A DNA stretch of 64,000 bases from Serratia marcescens (GCF_006715005.1 NZ_VFMJ01000001.1:2542001-2606000), one strand, 5' to 3'; shown: positions 9,045-18,188, numbered from the stretch's first letter. Numbers and translations are program-made. Notes: generated from the sequence alone by a model not told the origin.

Positions 9045-9991
9045 CAGCGTATTCCCCAGACAAAGGGATCGCGTTCGTCGAGCAACAGCTGGCTATCGGC
9101 GCACACATAGGCCTGCCCGCGAATAAAAGGGGTAATGCGATGGCCATTCCGGCGATAGTAGGCCTGAAATTCGCTGCCGATCACGCTGGCCTGGCGCCAC
9201 AGCGTGTCCGGTGACAGCTTACCGTCCGCCGCCAGACACGCCAGTTTGGCGCTGGTGCCGGTGCCGCACGGGGAACGATCGTAGGCTTTGCCGGGGCACA
9301 GCACGAAGCTGCGGCTGTCGGCTTGCGGATCGTCACCGAACAGTTCTATATGGTCTATCACCCCGCCGTCTTCACCGCAGATACCCGCTTGCTCCAACGT
9401 CTGCCGCACCGCCCAGGTGAACGCGGTCAACGCCTCCAGATTTTGTTTATCGATGGGCAACGGCGACTCGCCGATCAGGAAGAACCAGTTGCCGCCCCAG
9501 GCGATGTCACCCGTCACCGGCCCGTAACCCGCCACCTCAAGCCGCACCTGGCGGCGGTAACGATAAGCCGCCACGTTCTCCACCGTGACGCTGCCGTCCT
9601 CGTGCAGCGTGGCGTTTACCGGGCCAACCGGGGTCTCTATCAGGTGACGCCCGGCGTGGATGCGCCCCAGGTGCGCCAGCGAAGCGATCAGCCCGATAGT
9701 GCCGTGCCCACACATGCCCAGGTAGCCGCTGTTGTTAAAGAAGATCACCCCGGCGGTGGCCTGTGGCGAACAGGGGCGGCACAGCAACGCCCCCACCAAC
9801 ACGTCGTTACCGCGCGGCTCGAGCATCACCGCACAGCGCCAATCGTCATAATATTGCGCGAAACGCGCCCGTCGTTCCGCCATGCTGCCCTCGCCAAGAT
9901 CGGGAAAGCCTTCCACGATCAGGCGGGTCGGCTCTCCGCCGGTATGAGAATCGATCGCCCGCAAAGCGGTGATATGCGCAGAAAGTACCAT
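9044..9991 (-). CDS. 4-hydroxyproline 2-epimerase
   Basis: A proline-racemase-family enzyme of 315 residues that converts trans-4-hydroxy-L-proline to cis-4-hydroxy-D-proline, the entry step of the pathway. Both catalytic cysteines are visible: Cys-94 in MCGHGTIG and Cys-242 in SPCGTGTSA. This Cys/Cys pair marks an epimerase or racemase rather than the trans-3-hydroxyproline dehydratase, which has Thr in place of the second Cys. The ATG at 9991 has AGGAG six bases upstream, so the 20-codon upstream extension is rejected. First gene of the leftward operon. Confidence 0.9.
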   Translation of the reverse strand: MVLSAHITALRAIDSHTGGEPTRLIVEGFPDLGEGSMAERRARFAQYYDDWRCAVMLEPRGNDVLVGALLCRPCSPQATAGVIFFNNSGYLGMCGHGTIGLIASLAHLGRIHAGRHLIETPVGPVNATLHEDGSVTVENVAAYRYRRQVRLEVAGYGPVTGDIAWGGNWFFLIGESPLPIDKQNLEALTAFTWAVRQTLEQAGICGEDGGVIDHIELFGDDPQADSRSFVLCPGKAYDRSPCGTGTSAKLACLAADGKLSPDTLWRQASVIGSEFQAYYRRNGHRITPFIRGQAYVCADSQLLLDERDPFVWGIR

Positions 9992-10380
9992 CGGCGTCTC
10001 CTGAGTTAATGAGATGTTACCAATGGCATTAGCCTGAACGAATGTGGCCATTACGGCTTGATGCGTTTCGGCGCGGCGAATGAAGAAATCAGCACAGTGA
10101 TAAAAGTCAGGCCTGACGCGTCACGGGCACGCCTTTAACGAAAACCATAACAATAACCTATTTATCATGACGTTACTTTCATGCTAAACCTCCACGTGGC
10201 GAGAAGTGCCGCAGTTTTCAAGTAACCGCCACGCACCGCACGGCAAAAGTATGCGGCAATCCGCATATTTGGCAGGCGGCCGGAAATAGCGCTTGATTTG
10301 TTAAAGAAAAGTTAATATTGATGCGAAGACATCAACCCGATCCGCCTATTTTTCCGGCTAACGACCGAAAAGGGACTGCT
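9992..10380. promoter_or_regulatory. Divergent control region of the hydroxyproline locus
   Basis: A gene-free 390 bp between the epimerase operon and the PAS-AraC regulator gene. It contains an inverted repeat at 10250-10267 (TATGCGG, 4-nt spacer CAAT, CCGCATA). CGGCA-type direct repeats surround it (10241, 10254; related GGCA at 10271). These are the best candidates for the local regulator's operator. No strong sigma-70 pair was assigned with confidence. Confidence 0.5.
10250..10267. repeat. Inverted repeat, candidate operator
   Basis: 7-bp perfect arms TATGCGG/CCGCATA around CAAT, about 115 bp before the AraC-type regulator start and about 260 bp from the divergent epimerase start. Its position suits autoregulation of the regulator. 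Confidence 0.5.
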
Positions 10381-11235
10381 ATGCGATCCACTTCAGACTA
10401 TCAGCCTCCGGTTTCTCTCTCGCCGCCTTCGCTTGTGGGGCTGCCGGAGCAGGAGGACGTTTTTGCCGTTGAACATCTGTCGCGCCTGTGCGACGGCCTG
10501 GCGCAGCAGCGCCCGAACAACCTGCGCGATCTGCTGAATACGCTGGCGCTGATCGCGCCGCTGCTGAACGCGATCCCCAACGTGGTGTTCTTTATCAAAG
10601 ACGCCCAGGCTCGCTACCTGCTGGCCAACCTGACGCTGGCCAGGCGCTGCGGTTTCAAAACCGTCACGCCGCTGCTGGGCAAGACCTCCGCCGACGTTTT
10701 TCCCGCTCAGCTCGGGTCCGGCTACACCGAGCAGGATCTGCGGGTATTGCGCCACGGCGTGCTGATCCAGGATCAGCTGGAAATGCACCTGTACAACGGC
10801 CGCGAAACCGGCTGGTGCCTGACGCAAAAGCTGGCGCTGTACGACGCGCAGGGAAAAATCATCGGCATGGCGGGTATTTCTCACGATCTGCAGGAAGCTA
10901 AGGCCAATCACCCGGCCTACCAACGGCTGGCGGCGATCGACGTGCACATCCGCCGCCACTACGCACGGCCGATCGCGCTTGAGGAGCTGACGGGGCTGAC
11001 CGGCTTGTCGGTGGCGCAGATCGAACGCTACTGCAAACGTATCTTCCACCTCACCCCGCGCCAGATGATCCACAAAGTACGGTTGGAAAAGGCCACGGAA
11101 CTGCTGGCCGGCGATCTGCCGATCACCGACATCGCGCTGCTGTGCGGCTACACCGATCACAGCGCCTTCAGCCGTCAATTCAAAGCGATGACCGGGTCTA
11201 CACCGCGCGATTTCCGCCTGACGATTTCCGCTTAA
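10381..11235 (+). CDS. AraC-family transcriptional regulator with PAS domain
   Basis: A 284-residue protein. A PAS-like sensor spans about residues 60-180 (NAIPNVVFFIKDAQARYLLAN ... LYDAQGKIIGMAGISHDL). It is followed by an AraC-type double helix-turn-helix (about 190-280: ARPIALEELTGLTGLSVAQIERYCKRIF and ITDIALLCGYTDHSAFSRQFKAMTG). It lies between the two arms of the hydroxyproline locus and is the likely activator, responding to hydroxyproline or a pathway intermediate (inference). The start at 10381 is preferred because AGGGA precedes it; the in-frame ATG at 10321 lacks a binding site. Confidence 0.87.
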   Translation: MRSTSDYQPPVSLSPPSLVGLPEQEDVFAVEHLSRLCDGLAQQRPNNLRDLLNTLALIAPLLNAIPNVVFFIKDAQARYLLANLTLARRCGFKTVTPLLGKTSADVFPAQLGSGYTEQDLRVLRHGVLIQDQLEMHLYNGRETGWCLTQKLALYDAQGKIIGMAGISHDLQEAKANHPAYQRLAAIDVHIRRHYARPIALEELTGLTGLSVAQIERYCKRIFHLTPRQMIHKVRLEKATELLAGDLPITDIALLCGYTDHSAFSRQFKAMTGSTPRDFRLTISA

Positions 11236-11444
11236 TGATCTGATTTATCTGGTTAATACTCCTCTGTTCGCGGTGCGCCGGCGCCCGGTTTTTTCACGCC
11301 CGCTTTTCGGCGCCATTGTGCCAATTTCGTCGCGGCAATCGGCGAAAAGCGTCAAGCCTCCCCGCGCAATACCGGTCAATCTGTCGGTGAGCCTTACCAA
11401 AGATTCACTTTTCATTAACACTTTCGGACGACAGGACAAACACG

Positions 11445-12365
11445 ATGAGCCATAAAGCCATAAGCTGGAGCGGCGTATTCCCGGCGGTGACGACCCAGTT
11501 CCGCAACGATTTCTCTCTGGACCTCGACGCCACTCATACGGTGATTAAAAACCTGGTGCGCGACGGCGTCTCCGGCCTGGTGGTGTGCGGCACCGTCGGT
11601 GAAAACACTTCGATGACGGTGCAAGAAAAGCTGGCGGTGATCGAAGTGGCGAGAGACGCCGCCGACGGTAAAGTACCGGTGATCGCCGGCATCGCCGAGT
11701 TCACCACCGCCTTCGCACAGAACATGGCGCGTGAAGCGCAAAAGGCCGGCGTCGACGGGATTATGGTGATGCCGGCGCTGGTCTACTCCGCCAAGCCGCA
11801 CGAAACCGCCACGCACTTCCGCAGCGTCGCCGGCGCGACCGATCTGCCGATCATGGTCTACAACAATCCTCCCATTTACAAAAATGACGTCACGCCCGAC
11901 ATCCTGACCTCGCTGGTCGACTGCGAGAACATCGTGTGCTTCAAAGACTCGTCGGGCGACACCCGTCGCTTTATCGATCTGCGCAACGAAGTCGGCGATC
12001 GCTTCGTGCTGTTCGCCGGGTTGGACGATGTGGTGCTGGAAAGCATTGCCGTTGGTGCGCAAGGCTGGATCTCCGGCATGTCCAATGCCTTCCCGCGCGA
12101 AGGGGAAACCCTGTTCCGGCTGGCGCAGGAAAAACGCTATGAGGAAGCGTTGGCGCTGTACAGCTGGTTTATGCCGCTGCTGCACCTCGATGCCCGCCCC
12201 GATCTGGTGCAATGCATCAAGCTTTGCGAACAGCGGGTCGGCCGCGGCAGCGCCGTCACTCGTCCGCCGCGCCTGGCGCTGCAGGGCGAGACGCTTACCG
12301 AGATCAACGCCGTGATTGATAAAGCGCTGGCCACTCGCCCTGCGCTGCCGAACGTCGGCCTGTAA
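11445..12365 (+). CDS. Pyrroline-4-hydroxy-2-carboxylate deaminase (DHDPS family)
   Basis: A class I aldolase-fold protein of the dihydrodipicolinate synthase/N-acetylneuraminate lyase family, 306 residues. The Schiff-base Lys-167 (IVCFKDSSGD) and the helper Tyr-139 (MVYNNPP) are both present. Next to the epimerase and the hydroxyproline dehydrogenase, the best reading is the deaminase that converts pyrroline-4-hydroxy-2-carboxylate to alpha-ketoglutarate semialdehyde, not a lysine-pathway enzyme. First gene of the rightward catabolic operon, about 210 bp after the regulator. Confidence 0.87.
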   Translation: MSHKAISWSGVFPAVTTQFRNDFSLDLDATHTVIKNLVRDGVSGLVVCGTVGENTSMTVQEKLAVIEVARDAADGKVPVIAGIAEFTTAFAQNMAREAQKAGVDGIMVMPALVYSAKPHETATHFRSVAGATDLPIMVYNNPPIYKNDVTPDILTSLVDCENIVCFKDSSGDTRRFIDLRNEVGDRFVLFAGLDDVVLESIAVGAQGWISGMSNAFPREGETLFRLAQEKRYEEALALYSWFMPLLHLDARPDLVQCIKLCEQRVGRGSAVTRPPRLALQGETLTEINAVIDKALATRPALPNVGL

Positions 12366-12374
12366 CGTCTTCGC

Positions 12375-12393
12375 CGCCCGGCCATGCCGGGCG
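12375..12393 (+). repeat. Intra-operon hairpin
   Basis: 8-bp perfect stem CGCCCGGC/GCCGGGCG with a 3-nt loop, in the 54-nt gap between the deaminase and aldehyde dehydrogenase genes. There is no T-run, so it may be an mRNA processing or stability element rather than a terminator. Confidence 0.5.
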
Positions 12394-12419
12394 TCATGCT
12401 TTCTCTACCGGGGGAACCG

Positions 12420-14036
12420 ATGCCCAACGATCGCTCTGCCGCCATCAGCGGCCAACAATTTATCGGCGGCCAACGCCGCGCCGAAGGGGAAGCGGTGCTG
12501 CTCAGCCTGCGCGCCGACGACGGTCAGCCGACCGGCTACCGCTTCCACCAGGCCACGGCCGCTGAAACCGCCGCCGCCGCAGAAGCTGCCGCCGCGGCCT
12601 TTGCGCCTTATTCGCAGCTCAGCGCGGAACAACGCGCGAACTTTCTCGACGCTATTGCCGAGGAGCTAGACGCGTTGGATGAGGCTTTCTTCGCTTTCGC
12701 CATGCAGGAAACAGCCTTGCCGCCGGCGCGGTTGAGCGGCGAACGCACCAGAACCAGCGGCCAGATGCGGCTGTTCGCTACGCTGCTGCGGCGCGGCGAC
12801 GTCGAGGGCGTGCGCATCGACTGCGCGCTGCCGCAGCGTTCCCCCCTGCCGCGCCCCGACCTACGTCAATACCGCACGGCGCTTGGCCCGGTGGCGGTAT
12901 TCGGCGCCAGCAACTTCCCGCTGGCGTTTTCCACCGCGGGCGGCGATACCGCGGCCGCGCTCGCCGCCGGCTGCCCGGTCGTGTTCAAGGCGCACAGCGG
13001 CCATATGATCACGGCCGAACTGACCGCTCAGGCGATCGAGCGCGCCCGGAAACGCACGGAGATGCCCGTCGGCGTCTTCAACATGATCTTCGGCAACCGC
13101 GTGGGAGCCGACCTGGTGCAACATCCGGCGATTCAGGCCGTAGGATTCACCGGCTCGCTGCAAGGCGGCCGGGCACTGTTCAATATAGCCATGCAACGCC
13201 CTCAACCTATCCCGGTCTTCGCCGAAATGTCGAGCATCAACCCGGTCGTGATCCTGCCACAGGCGCTGGCGCGGCGCGGGCAGCACATCGCGCAGGAACT
13301 GGTCTCTTCCTTCACGCTCGGTTGCGGTCAGTTCTGCACCAAACCCGGCGTGATCGTCGCGCTGCGTGGCGCCGCCTTCGATCGGCTGGCCGAAACGATG
13401 AGCGCCTTGGTCAACGCCGCCGAGCCGCAGCCGATGCTGAATGCCGGCACGCTGGAGCACTACCGTCACGGGCTGGCGGCCCTCGATGCGCACCCAGGTA
13501 TGCGCCGTCTGGCGGGCCGCAGCGAAACGCCCCCTCATCGGGCGACGGCACAGCTGTATCACGCGGAGGAGGCTCTGCTGCTGCAGGCCGATCCCCTGCT
13601 GCAACAGGAGGTCTTCGGCCCGGCCAGCATCCTGGTCGCTGTAGATAGCGAAGCACAGCTGCATGCGGCGCTGGCGGCATTGCAAGGTCAGTTGACCGCC
13701 ACGCTGCTGGCGGATGACGGCGATCTCGATATGGCCGCCGGGCTGACGACACTGTTGGCACGCAAAGCCGGTCGGGTGCTGTTCAACGGGTATCCGACCG
13801 GGGTGGAAGTGTGCGACGCCATGGTGCACGGCGGTCCCTACCCGGCGACCAGCGACGCACGCGGCACCTCGGTAGGCACGTTGGCCATCGAACGTTTCCT
13901 GCGGCCGGTCTGTTTGCAAAACACGCCAGCGGCGCTGCTGCCGCCACCGCTGCAGGATGCCAACCCGCTCAACCTGCTACGGCTGGTGAACGGCGTTTTC
14001 ACCCGAGATCCCCTGGTTTCACCTGCCCAAAATTAG
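12420..14036 (+). CDS. Alpha-ketoglutarate semialdehyde dehydrogenase
   Basis: An aldehyde dehydrogenase superfamily enzyme of 538 residues, in the subfamily that oxidises 2,5-dioxopentanoate to 2-oxoglutarate with NAD(P)+. Visible are the cofactor region GPVAVFGASNFPLAFS, the catalytic Glu region FAEMSSINPVV and the catalytic Cys-306 (GCGQFCTKPG). It performs the last step that sends hydroxyproline carbon to the TCA cycle. The ATG at 12420 follows GGGGGAACC, so the 12-codon longer frame is not used. An unusual Ala-rich stretch lies near residues 45-60. Confidence 0.9.
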   Translation: MPNDRSAAISGQQFIGGQRRAEGEAVLLSLRADDGQPTGYRFHQATAAETAAAAEAAAAAFAPYSQLSAEQRANFLDAIAEELDALDEAFFAFAMQETALPPARLSGERTRTSGQMRLFATLLRRGDVEGVRIDCALPQRSPLPRPDLRQYRTALGPVAVFGASNFPLAFSTAGGDTAAALAAGCPVVFKAHSGHMITAELTAQAIERARKRTEMPVGVFNMIFGNRVGADLVQHPAIQAVGFTGSLQGGRALFNIAMQRPQPIPVFAEMSSINPVVILPQALARRGQHIAQELVSSFTLGCGQFCTKPGVIVALRGAAFDRLAETMSALVNAAEPQPMLNAGTLEHYRHGLAALDAHPGMRRLAGRSETPPHRATAQLYHAEEALLLQADPLLQQEVFGPASILVAVDSEAQLHAALAALQGQLTATLLADDGDLDMAAGLTTLLARKAGRVLFNGYPTGVEVCDAMVHGGPYPATSDARGTSVGTLAIERFLRPVCLQNTPAALLPPPLQDANPLNLLRLVNGVFTRDPLVSPAQN

Positions 14037-14080
14037 CCCGGCCGCATCTGCCTGCCACTCAATAACAAAAGGGTAATACC

Positions 14081-15646
14081 ATGACAACCCAAGGCAAATT
14101 CAAGAAGCAGCTTACGCTCACCGATCTGACGTTCATCGGTCTGGGCGCCATCTTCGGCTCCGGTTGGCTGTTCGCCGCCAGCCATGTCTCCTCCATCGCC
14201 GGCCCGGCCGGCATCTATTCCTGGCTGATCGGCGGCCTGGCGGTGCTGCTGCTCGGCATCGTCTACTGCGAGCTGGGCGCCGCCCTGCCGCGCGCCGGGG
14301 GCATCATTCGCTATCCGGTGTTCTCGCACGGTGAACTGATGGGTTATCTGCTGGGGTTTATCACGCTGATCGCCTTCTCGAGCCTGATCGCCATCGAGGT
14401 CGTCGCCGCCCGGCAATACGCCGCCGCCTGGTTCCCGTTCCTCAGCCAGCCGGGTTCCGGCGACCCTACGTCGATCGGCTGGCTGGTGCAGCTGGCGCTG
14501 CTGTGCTTTTTCTTCGCGCTCAACTACTACAGCGTCAAAACCTTCGCCAAATCCAATAACCTGATCAGCGTGCTGAAGTTTCTGGTGCCGCTGCTGGTGA
14601 TCGTGGTGTTGTTCAGCTTTTTCAAACCGGAAAACCTGCACAGCCAAGGCTTTGCCCCCTTCGGCTCCGCCGGGGTTGAGGCCGCCATTTCCGCCGGCGG
14701 CATCATCTTCGCCTACCTCGGCCTGACGCCGATCATTTCGGTCGCCAGTGAGGTGCAAAGGCCGCAGCGCACCATTCCCATCGCGCTGATCCTGTCGGTG
14801 GTGCTGTCCACCATCATTTATGTCCTGCTGCAGATAGCGTTTCTCGGCAGCATCCCCAGTGAGATGCTGAGCGGCGGCTGGGCCGGCATCAGCCAACAGT
14901 TCTCCTTGCCGTTCCGCGATATCGCCATCACGCTGGGCATGGGATGGCTGGCATTTCTGGTGGTCAGCGACGCGATCGTTTCACCGAGCGGCACCGGCAA
15001 CATCTATATGAACGCCACGCCTCGCGTGATCTACGGTTGGGCTCGCGCCGGCACCTTCTTCAAACTGTTCACCCGGGTAGATGGCGAGTCCGGCATTCCC
15101 CGCCCGGCGCTGTGGCTGACCTTCGCCCTTTCGGTATTCTGGACGCTGCCGTTCCCGTCGTGGGAAAAGCTGATCGGCGTGGTGTCCGCCGCGCTGGTGC
15201 TGAGCTACGCCATTGCCCCGGTCACCGCCGCCGGGCTGCGGCGCAATGCGCCCGATATGCCGCGTCCGTTCCGGGTGCGCGCTTTCTGCGTGCTCGGCCC
15301 GCTGTCGTTTATCATTTCGGCGCTGATCGTCTTCTGGTCCGGCTGGGATACCGTCTCCTGGCTGCTCGGTTTGCAGATCCTGATGTTCTTCATCTACATC
15401 CTGTTCAAAAATCAGGTGCCGACCCACGCCGTTAGCCTCCGGCAACAAATTTGGTCCTCGCTGTGGCTGATCGTCTTCTATGCGCTGGTGATCGCACTCT
15501 CCTACCTCAGCAGCTTCGGCGGCATCGGTGCCATTGCCCACCCGTGGGACACCCTTACCATGGCGGTGATTGCGCTGGCGGTTTACTACTGGGGCGCCTA
15601 TACCTGTTTACCTCAGGCCAATTTTATCGGTGATGAAGAAGAATGA
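14081..15646 (+). CDS. APC-family amino acid permease, probable hydroxyproline/proline uptake
   Basis: A 521-residue polytopic membrane protein with about 12-14 hydrophobic helices. The amino acid-polyamine-organocation signature is near the N-terminus (LTLTDLTFIGLGAIFGSGWL). It lies inside the hydroxyproline operon between the semialdehyde dehydrogenase and the reductase, so hydroxyproline or proline is the likely substrate; this is inference from context. A ribosome binding site (AAAAGGG) precedes the ATG at a normal distance. Confidence 0.85.
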   Translation: MTTQGKFKKQLTLTDLTFIGLGAIFGSGWLFAASHVSSIAGPAGIYSWLIGGLAVLLLGIVYCELGAALPRAGGIIRYPVFSHGELMGYLLGFITLIAFSSLIAIEVVAARQYAAAWFPFLSQPGSGDPTSIGWLVQLALLCFFFALNYYSVKTFAKSNNLISVLKFLVPLLVIVVLFSFFKPENLHSQGFAPFGSAGVEAAISAGGIIFAYLGLTPIISVASEVQRPQRTIPIALILSVVLSTIIYVLLQIAFLGSIPSEMLSGGWAGISQQFSLPFRDIAITLGMGWLAFLVVSDAIVSPSGTGNIYMNATPRVIYGWARAGTFFKLFTRVDGESGIPRPALWLTFALSVFWTLPFPSWEKLIGVVSAALVLSYAIAPVTAAGLRRNAPDMPRPFRVRAFCVLGPLSFIISALIVFWSGWDTVSWLLGLQILMFFIYILFKNQVPTHAVSLRQQIWSSLWLIVFYALVIALSYLSSFGGIGAIAHPWDTLTMAVIALAVYYWGAYTCLPQANFIGDEEE

Positions 15647-15665
15647 ATCCAGGGAGGACATCGAA

Positions 15666-16679
15666 ATGACATCCATACACGTTCTGTCGCTGGAACAGGC
15701 TTATCAACTGGCATTGCGCGCATTGCGCAGCAACGGTTTCAATCAGGCGCATGCTGAGGCGGTGGCGCAAAATGTCACCCAGGGCGAACGCGACGGCTGC
15801 GCTTCGCACGGGCTGTACCGGTTGTTGGGCTGCGTGCGATCGCTGCGGGCAGGCAAAGTCTCTGCCGATGCAAAGCCCAAGCTGTTCGACCAAGCGCCGG
15901 CCATCTTACGCGCCGATGCCGGCGGTGCGTTTTCCCTGCTGGCCTACCGCACCGCTCTGCCGGCCTTTATCGATAAGGTGCGCGCCAATGGCATCGCCGC
16001 GCTGACGATCAACCGCTGCGTGCACTTCTCCGCGCTGTGGGCCGACATCGAACCGCTGACCGAGCAGGGATTGGTGGCCTTAGCCTGCACGCCCAGCCAC
16101 GCCTGGGTGACGCCGGCCGGCGGTTCGCGACCGCTGTTCGGCACCAACCCCATCGCCTTCGGCTGGCCACGCCCCGATCGGCCGCCGTTTTTGTTCGACA
16201 TGGCCACCAGCGCGGCGGCGCGAGGCGAAATTGAACTGCATCGCCGCGCTGGTACTCCGCTGCCCGAAGGCTGGGGTATTGATAAGGCAGGCAATCCGTC
16301 CACCGATGCCGCCAGCGTGTTGGAAGGCGCGATGCTGACCTTCGGCGGCCATAAGGGCTCGGCGCTGGCGGCGATGGTGGAATTATTGGCTGGCCCGCTG
16401 ATCGGCGATATGACCAGCAAAGAGTCGCTGGCCTATGACGACGGTACCGGTTCGTCGCCCTACGGCGGTGAATTGATCATCGCGTTGGATCCCGAACGTT
16501 TTCTCGGTGCAGATAAGGCGAAATATTTCGCCAACGCAGAGGCGATGTTTGCCAGTATGCAGGCGCAAGGCGCACGCATCCCCGGCGAGCGGCGTTATCG
16601 GCAGCGGCGCCAGAGCGAACAAGACGGTGTGAAAATCCCCAGGACGTTGTACGACGAAATAGTGGCGCTGTGCGATTAG
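15666..16679 (+). CDS. Delta1-pyrroline-2-carboxylate reductase-like (malate/L-lactate dehydrogenase family)
   Basis: A 337-residue member of the Ldh/malate-dehydrogenase-like NAD(P)H family, which includes DpkA/LhpD pyrroline-2-carboxylate reductases. The signature stretches are DGCASHGLYRL, GTNPIAFGWP and FGGHKGSALAAMVELLAG. In this operon it may reduce pyrroline-2-carboxylate arising from D-proline or trans-3-hydroxyproline to L-proline. The ATG at 15666 has GGGAGGA upstream; longer in-frame starts overlap the permease and lack one. Last gene of the operon before a strong hairpin. Confidence 0.83.
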   Translation: MTSIHVLSLEQAYQLALRALRSNGFNQAHAEAVAQNVTQGERDGCASHGLYRLLGCVRSLRAGKVSADAKPKLFDQAPAILRADAGGAFSLLAYRTALPAFIDKVRANGIAALTINRCVHFSALWADIEPLTEQGLVALACTPSHAWVTPAGGSRPLFGTNPIAFGWPRPDRPPFLFDMATSAAARGEIELHRRAGTPLPEGWGIDKAGNPSTDAASVLEGAMLTFGGHKGSALAAMVELLAGPLIGDMTSKESLAYDDGTGSSPYGGELIIALDPERFLGADKAKYFANAEAMFASMQAQGARIPGERRYRQRRQSEQDGVKIPRTLYDEIVALCD

Positions 16680-16691
16680 CGCCGGATTGCC

Positions 16692-16719
16692 CCCCCGCGC
16701 CGGCAACCCGGCGCGGGGG
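16692..16719. terminator. Strong bidirectional hairpin, probable terminator
   Basis: 12-bp perfect stem (CCCCCGCGCCGG/CCGGCGCGGGGG) with loop CAAC, lying between the end of the hydroxyproline operon and the convergent gene at 16724. Only a broken T-rich tail follows, so termination is likely but not textbook. Confidence 0.65.
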
Positions 16720-16723
16720 AGTC

Positions 16724-17404
16724 TTATCTTGCCTGAACCAGGTCGCTGTGCAGGCGCTTGCGCCATACCGGTTTGGTATCCCAGCGGGCAAAGTGTTTCG
16801 CCTCTTTACCCGGCTGCACCTGATGCCACATGTCTTCTTGCCACCGGATCGGTTCCTTTCCTCGCAACGTTGGGCGGGTCTGTTTAATCGTCCGTTGCAA
16901 GACGCCCGCTTCTTCCGCAGTAATGTGCGGCGCCTGTCTGGCGGCGTCCAGCGCCCGGTTTCCCAACGGCGCCATCACCAGATACAACACATTGACCTGC
17001 TGCTGCGTCGCTTGCTGATTGGTACTCATCCCCTTACCCGACCAACCGTCGAAGTTTTCACCGGGATCGTCGCCCTGAGCGCGATACTCATTACCTGGTC
17101 CCTCGACGATATTCCATCCTTGCCAGGTCACCAGAGTGTGTAATCCATCGCGATCCTGCAGGTTTTTATTTTTGATCTGTTTGAGCACCTCGGCGCGGTT
17201 TGGCACACCGATCAGGTTCATAAACTCGTCCAGCGCGTTCCAATGCTGCCCCGCTACCAGACCATTCCAGACATTACGCAAACAGTTCCAGGGAATGGTG
17301 TGATGCCAGGTCAGCGTGATAAGCGGTTTGGTTGACGCATGTTGCCAACGGCTCGGTTCACTGCCCCGATCGCCTCTGATGATCCCATCGACTTCTAATG
17401 GCAT
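16724..17404 (-). CDS. Uncharacterised protein with a WHH motif
   Basis: A 226-residue soluble protein without signal peptide or membrane segment. It starts MPLEVDGIIRGDRG after GAGGGG. Near residue 35 it has ITLTWHHTIPWNCLRNVWN, followed by many conserved-looking Trp and Gly-Asn positions (WQGWNIVEGPGNEYR, APLGNRALDAARQAP). Paired histidines after Trp recall the WHH/LHH/AHH subgroup of HNH-like toxin nucleases, but the rest of that signature is not evident, so nuclease or secreted-toxin activity is only a hypothesis. No cognate immunity gene is recognised next to it. It is convergent with the reductase gene. Confidence 0.7.
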   Translation of the reverse strand: MPLEVDGIIRGDRGSEPSRWQHASTKPLITLTWHHTIPWNCLRNVWNGLVAGQHWNALDEFMNLIGVPNRAEVLKQIKNKNLQDRDGLHTLVTWQGWNIVEGPGNEYRAQGDDPGENFDGWSGKGMSTNQQATQQQVNVLYLVMAPLGNRALDAARQAPHITAEEAGVLQRTIKQTRPTLRGKEPIRWQEDMWHQVQPGKEAKHFARWDTKPVWRKRLHSDLVQAR

Positions 17405-17580
17405 AGCTGCCCCTCTTCTGGCTGAGATGATGAATATGCGCAAGGCCGGTGGCCCGATCGGCATAAAAACGTCAGCTAAAATCGTAGCAGCTCAGGCTGA
17501 GATGGCAATAAAACGCCAGGCACGCTCTGCAGCCGACCGACAACCGCAGAACGCACCCGAAAACGAGGGTTTAAGACGGA

Positions 17581-18009
17581 TTATCTGACTACCATCACCG
17601 AAATATTGGCATGGCGAACGATAGCGGCAGCGTTAGACCCCAGTAGATAGGTCTTCACGCTCGGGCGGCGCGAACCGATAATGATCAGATCGGCGTCGAT
17701 CTCTTCCGCCAGTTCCAGCACCTGATCGCGTGCAGAACCGAAGCTGACGGTGTAATTGAGGCGATCCAACGGCAGATCGATTTCCGACATGATTTTCTTC
17801 AGTTTATCCACCGCCTTCACTTCCGCCTGATTCTCAAATTCCTTGAGACCGAACGAATAGGCAGTAACAAAAGCCGAAGCATCCGGCAGCGCATGGAAGA
17901 AATGCACTTTAGCGCCGGACATCTTCGCTAAGTATTCCACATGCTTCAGCGCATGCTCGGTCAACAGATCCTCTTCAATATCGATCGGCACCAAAATAGT
18001 CTTGTACAT
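17581..18009 (-). CDS. Universal stress protein, UspF/UspG type
   Basis: A 142-residue protein of the small Usp family. It starts MYKTILVPIDIEED and ends IIIGSRRPSVKTYLLGSNAAAIVRHANISVMVV. This contains the ATP-binding G-x2-G-x9-G-S/T-like region (GSRRP...GSNAAAIVRHA). Such proteins are cytosolic, bind nucleotide and accumulate under starvation or stress. The sequence is closer to UspF than to UspA, but the exact paralogue is not assigned. A weak upstream site, GAAAGGACG, precedes the ATG. Confidence 0.9.
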   Translation of the reverse strand: MYKTILVPIDIEEDLLTEHALKHVEYLAKMSGAKVHFFHALPDASAFVTAYSFGLKEFENQAEVKAVDKLKKIMSEIDLPLDRLNYTVSFGSARDQVLELAEEIDADLIIIGSRRPSVKTYLLGSNAAAIVRHANISVMVVR

Positions 18010-18188
18010 ATCACGTCCTTTCTATGTAAACCAGGTGCCCACAGAGTACTGCCGCGCACGGGCGCGGTGAATCGCTTTATCACGCTTTTGTGATCGGGGG
18101 TAAATACTGGTAAGGACAATTCTTAATTTAACAAAATATAAACATCGCGCCGCTAACGGATAGGCGATTAATTATTTAATACTCGAGA

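Noticed and set aside
12861..13919. 352-codon minus-strand frame inside the semialdehyde dehydrogenase gene
   Set aside because: Shadow of a GC-rich coding gene; the plus strand has full catalytic motifs.
14033..14896. 287-codon minus-strand frame opposite the APC permease
   Set aside because: Low-complexity Gln/Asp/His-rich sequence typical of the antisense of a membrane protein gene.
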